Assembly (NCBI RefSeq): GCF_000426365.1
Contig: NZ_AUFF01000012.1
Coordinates: 1 to 63,900, forward strand
Reading direction: 5' to 3'
DNA length: 63,900 nt
Source: Arenimonas composti TR7-09 = DSM 18010
GTDB taxonomy: Bacteria > Pseudomonadota > Gammaproteobacteria > Xanthomonadales > Xanthomonadaceae
Below, one piece after another: positions 61,549-63,900 of this stretch. The notes under the pieces are model-generated. The model was not told the origin of the DNA, did no database searches, and worked only from the letters and a program-made list of their open reading frames with translations. A program made the position numbers and the translations under genes. Numbering within the stretch: the first letter of the stretch is position 1; each line of letters opens with the position of its first letter.

Positions 61549-62028
61549 ATGAGCGCACGACGCCACCCGGAACCGACGATGGCCACCGATCCCTCCTTCA
61601 TCGAATACGTCGCCGAGCAGGCCGGTCTCGGCGCCCGCCTGAGCTGGAAGCGCATGTTCGGCGAATACGGCCTGTACATCGACGACACCGTGGTCGCCTT
61701 CGCCTGCGACGACAGCCTGTTCGTGAAACCCACCATCGCGACCGCGGCACTGTGCGCCGGACTGCCGAAGCGGCCGCCGTACCCGGGCGCGAAGGATCAT
61801 CCGGTCGCCGACGAATGGCTTGACGACAGCGAAAGGCTGCGCGGCCTGCTGCTGGCGACGCTGGCGGCGGTGCCGCCGCCGAAGCCGAAGCGGCCGAAGG
61901 CGGCGAAGAAGGTCGCGGCGAAGAAGGCGGCGAAGAAGGTCGCCGCGAAGAAGGTCGCCGCGAAGAAGGTCGCCGCGAAGAAGGCGGCGACATCGGCGAA
62001 GAAACCCGCGGCGCCGGCGAAGCGCTAG
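61549..62028 (+). CDS. TfoX-N domain protein with histone-H1-like tail
   Basis: 159 aa from ATG 61549, or 149 from ATG 61579. Residues 10-105 form a TfoX N-terminal domain ([42 protein letters not shown]). The C-terminus is a Lys/Ala array (AAKKVAAKK repeated) with Pro-Lys stretches, like bacterial histone-H1 tails, able to bind DNA non-specifically. TfoX proteins influence competence. It lies next to the integron integrase, whose gene converges on it and overlaps by 4 bp. Confidence 0.87.
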   Translation: MSARRHPEPTMATDPSFIEYVAEQAGLGARLSWKRMFGEYGLYIDDTVVAFACDDSLFVKPTIATAALCAGLPKRPPYPGAKDHPVADEWLDDSERLRGLLLATLAAVPPPKPKRPKAAKKVAAKKAAKKVAAKKVAAKKVAAKKAATSAKKPAAPAKR

Positions 62029-62972
62029 CGCGCGCCATCCAGCGGGCTGCGCACCGCATTCGCGCCGCGGCCGAGCACGTGCGTGTAGATCTGCGTGGTC
62101 GCAACGTCCTTGTGGCCGAGCAGTTCCTGCACCGTGCGGATGTCGTAGCCGGACTCGAGCAGATGGGTCGCGAACGAATGCCTCAGCGCGTGCGCGCTGA
62201 CCGGCTTGGCGATGCCGACACGCACCGCGGCGGCCCTCAGCGCCCGTGCCAGCGCCTCGTCGCCGTAGTGGTGCCGGCGCTCGATGCCGTCGCGCGGATC
62301 CATGGCTCGGCGTTCGGCGGCGAACACGTACTGCCAGCCCGGCGCCGCGTCGGCATTCGGATACTTGCGCGCCAGCGCGTGAGGCAGCCAGACGCGGCCG
62401 AGACCTTCGCGCAGGTCGGCGGCGTGCAGCGCGAGGGTGCGTTCGAGTTCGCGCTGCAGCGGTGCCACCAGCGATGCCGGCAGGATCGTGCGCCGATCAC
62501 GCCCACCCTTGCCGTCGCGCACGGTGATTTCGCCGCGGGCGAAATCCAGGTCCTTCACCCGCAGCCGCAGCGCCTCCATCAAGCGCATGCCGCTGCCGTA
62601 GAGCAGGCTGGCGACCAGCCATGGCCGGCCGTCCATCGCCGCGAGCAATCGCCCCACCTCGTCGCGCGACAGCACCGTCGGCAACCGCGCCGGACGCTTC
62701 GCGCGGATCACGTTCTCCATCCACGGCAGCTCGACCCGCAGCACCTCGCGATAGAGGAAGAGCAGCGCCGACAGCGCCTGGTTCTGCGTGCTCGCCGCGA
62801 CCTTGCCGCGCACCGCCAGCAGCGACAGGAAAGCTTCGACCTCGCGCTGGCCGAGCTCGCGCGGATGGCGGCGGCCGTTGGCGCGGATGAAGCGCAGGAT
62901 CCAGCCGGCGTAGGCCTGCTCGGTGCGCAGGCTGTAGTGCTTCACCCGCAGCACCCGGCGAACTTCGTCCAT
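62025..62972 (-). CDS. intI: Integron integrase IntI
   Basis: 315-aa tyrosine recombinase. Catalytic residues: Arg in [22 protein letters not shown] (His-x-x-Arg), [14 protein letters not shown] with the nucleophilic Tyr. The integron-specific insert ([21 protein letters not shown]) separates it from XerC/D. The N-terminal domain ([22 protein letters not shown]) is complete, although the family usually has about 15-20 residues before the first Met here. It is divergent from the cassette array, as expected, and converges on the TfoX-like gene. Confidence 0.95.
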   Translation of the reverse strand: MDEVRRVLRVKHYSLRTEQAYAGWILRFIRANGRRHPRELGQREVEAFLSLLAVRGKVAASTQNQALSALLFLYREVLRVELPWMENVIRAKRPARLPTVLSRDEVGRLLAAMDGRPWLVASLLYGSGMRLMEALRLRVKDLDFARGEITVRDGKGGRDRRTILPASLVAPLQRELERTLALHAADLREGLGRVWLPHALARKYPNADAAPGWQYVFAAERRAMDPRDGIERRHHYGDEALARALRAAAVRVGIAKPVSAHALRHSFATHLLESGYDIRTVQELLGHKDVATTQIYTHVLGRGANAVRSPLDGAR

Positions 62973-63231
62973 CAGGCGGGGAGCGGGCCGGGAACCGGTT
63001 GGCTTCCGCTCACTGCGCGCGGTGCCGGCGCCGCCGGAATATTCCCCGTCGCTGCTCGAATATCGAACTAGACCTCGCCATCGCGCCATAACGCCGACAC
63101 TGCGCCGCAGCGCACCACGGGCACCATCGGACAAGCGATTGATTCCGGGTAGGACTTCGCTTGACCGGACCCGGACCGGGCGTGACCATACGGCGCAACG
63201 CCTCGTTCTCGAGGCCTACTAGGCGTTAGGC
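62973..63231 (+). other. Integron attI region and first recombination core
   Basis: The region between intI and the first cassette ends in the core GTTAGGC at 63225-63231, the junction point with cassette 1. The preceding AACGCCT ... AGGCGTT pair (about 63198-63228) could be arms of the attI site or a vestigial attC. A cassette promoter is expected here, but no clear -10/-35 pair was identified. Confidence 0.65.
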
Positions 63232-63257
63232 CTCATGTACGCGATTCGGTGCAACCC

Positions 63258-63452
63258 ATGACCAGCGACGCGCGAAAGTCGTGCTCTATCTGCGGCAAGA
63301 GCTTCCCGCTGACCGAGTTCGCCTACGGCGGCAAGGAGAATCGCTCGTACTGCGGCAGTTGCAACAAGGCAGACCATGCAGCTCGGGCCGCGGGCGGAGT
63401 TGAGGCGGCACGTCAGTTTCGGACCGAGCAGCGGGCCAAGTGGAAGCACTGA
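63258..63452 (+). CDS. Integron cassette 1: Cys4 zinc-finger-like protein
   Basis: 64 aa from ATG 63258; GTG 63249 would add three residues. CSICGKSFPLTEFAYGGKENRSYCGSC carries two CxxC pairs, a treble-clef or zinc-ribbon-like motif, followed by a basic helical tail (AARQFRTEQRAKWKH). Such small zinc-binding proteins are known from integron cassettes; function unknown. The stop lies 2 bp before the attC. Confidence 0.75.
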   Translation: MTSDARKSCSICGKSFPLTEFAYGGKENRSYCGSCNKADHAARAAGGVEAARQFRTEQRAKWKH

Positions 63453-63453
63453 G

Positions 63454-63509
63454 GCCTAACTAATCATTCAAGCCGACGCCTTCGGCGCGGCTTAACTCAG
63501 GCGTTAGGC
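63454..63509 (+). repeat. attC site of cassette 1
   Basis: R'' core GCCTAAC at 63454-63460 and R' core GTTAGGC at 63503-63509, with L arms (AAGCCG / CGGCTT) folding around a short loop; 56 nt. This is the canonical single-stranded hairpin recombined by IntI. Confidence 0.93.
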
Positions 63510-63900
63510 CGCTAAGAGCGGATCGCTTGGCGCTCGTTGCCGTTTGATCGTTCGCCGCTTCGCCAGGCATTCGCGCTTCGGGTGAGATCAGGAGCGCGCT
63601 GAGGGTTTTTCGCCCGACGGGCATCGGGTCTTCGGCTAGATGCTTCGGGAAAGAGTTCGTTCGCGCTGGCCGCTGGCCAGCGTAGGCCAGCGCTCTGGCT
63701 TCGGATGGTTCTCTTCGGCAAATTCGCTCGCATCGTCGGGCGCGCCCGGTTGGTTCGGCTTCGGCTGCAGCTTGCTTGGAGTTCGCGGCGATCTGGGGCA
63801 GTCTTTGCGGCGTGGGTGTTCGTTGTTGCGTGGCTCCAGACGGTGCGGCGGCCTAACTAATCGTTCAAGCCGACTCCGCTCGTCGGGCTTCGTTCAAGTG
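63504..63900 (+). other. Integron cassette 2, no clear gene, truncated by the window edge
   Basis: The cassette runs from GTTAGGC at 63503-63509 to its own attC, which starts at 63851 (GCCTAAC, then TCAAGCCGAC and GTCGGGCTT) and runs off the window. No plus-strand gene is visible; a 73-residue minus-strand frame (63512-63733) has no recognisable features. It may be a non-coding cassette, a pseudogene or a carrier of a regulatory RNA or promoter. Confidence 0.75.

Noticed and set aside
58566-61736. 1056-residue minus-strand open frame
   Set aside because: It is antisense to bioF, bioH and bioC, which carry full catalytic motifs; composition typical of antisense shadows.
61905-62010. Direct-repeat array resembling a CRISPR or minisatellite
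   Set aside because: The repeats are codon-level AAKKVAAKK units within the TfoX-like gene, with no spacers of uniform length.
63512-63733. 73-residue minus-strand gene in cassette 2
   Set aside because: Cassette genes nearly always read away from attI; this frame has no ribosome-binding site or recognisable feature.

Overview
The window is a very GC-rich (about 70%) stretch of a gammaproteobacterial chromosome. The gene order comF / bioB-bioF-bioH-bioC, and zapE beside an alpha/beta hydrolase, an ExeM-type nuclease and cytochrome c5, point to the Xanthomonadales/Lysobacterales. This placement is inferred from gene content and is not proven. About 60 genes are supported; almost all other long open frames are GC-driven antisense shadows.

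Layout. 1-3.5 kb: a decayed IS110 transposase and two tandem secreted M20D amidohydrolases. 3.5-9.2 kb: a minus-strand block of membrane protein, zapE, alpha/beta hydrolase, ExeM/NucH-like lipoprotein nuclease and cytochrome c5. 9.3-18.5 kb: a kinase-like MASE1 protein without its catalytic residues, envelope proteins (BON, M64 peptidase), pyrR, and a two-gene operon pairing a GHKL-ATPase/STAS-like protein with an NYN-LOTUS protein. 18.6-26.9 kb: an unusual zinc-ribbon SDR, a four-helix-bundle gene, a DNA-repair block (AlkD-like HEAT protein, MrfB-like nuclease, MrfA-like helicase) and a soluble histidine kinase. 27-43 kb: small secreted or hypothetical genes with two sets of duplicated modules (hypothetical plus serine hydrolase; VOC plus DUF3703), a GlxA-type regulator, Blh-like persulfide dioxygenase, CsaA, crcB, and a 12-cysteine miniprotein coupled to DUF3703. 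43-48 kb: M49-like peptidase, heme oxygenase/bacteriophytochrome pair and CueR. 48-55 kb: I78 inhibitor, ene-reductase, LCAT-like lipase, TraB/GumN protein and glycine-zipper protein. 55-61.5 kb: tRNA-Arg(CCG), ubiA, comF and the biotin operon bioBFHC. 61.5 kb to the end: a TfoX-like protein with a histone-H1-like tail, then a chromosomal integron (intI, attI region, one complete cassette and one running off the edge).

The most distinctive property is the load of short palindromic repeats at gene borders. At least five families recur: (A) CCGGGGTCGGAGTAC, (B) the REP-like GTAGGAGCG..TTCAG..CGC, (C) GTTCGTACGAGGTACGAGG, (D) GGGACGTACACCGTTAA and (E) TAACGGTGTC.GGCACCGTTA. They are not strictly extragenic. 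Family A supplies the apparent start codon and first residues (Met-Tyr-Ser-Asp-Pro-Gly) of ubiA and of a truncated VOC gene, and lies in frame inside comF and at the zapE end. Family B is translated in frame in mrfA, mrfB and bioB. Families C, D and E supply stop codons for several genes. No REP-type transposase is present in the window.

Likely functional links are MrfA/MrfB with the AlkD-like protein (DNA damage), BphO making biliverdin for BphP, CueR as a candidate regulator of the cysteine-rich miniprotein/DUF3703 operon through a degenerate MerR-type promoter, and BioC/BioH/BioF/BioB in biotin synthesis.
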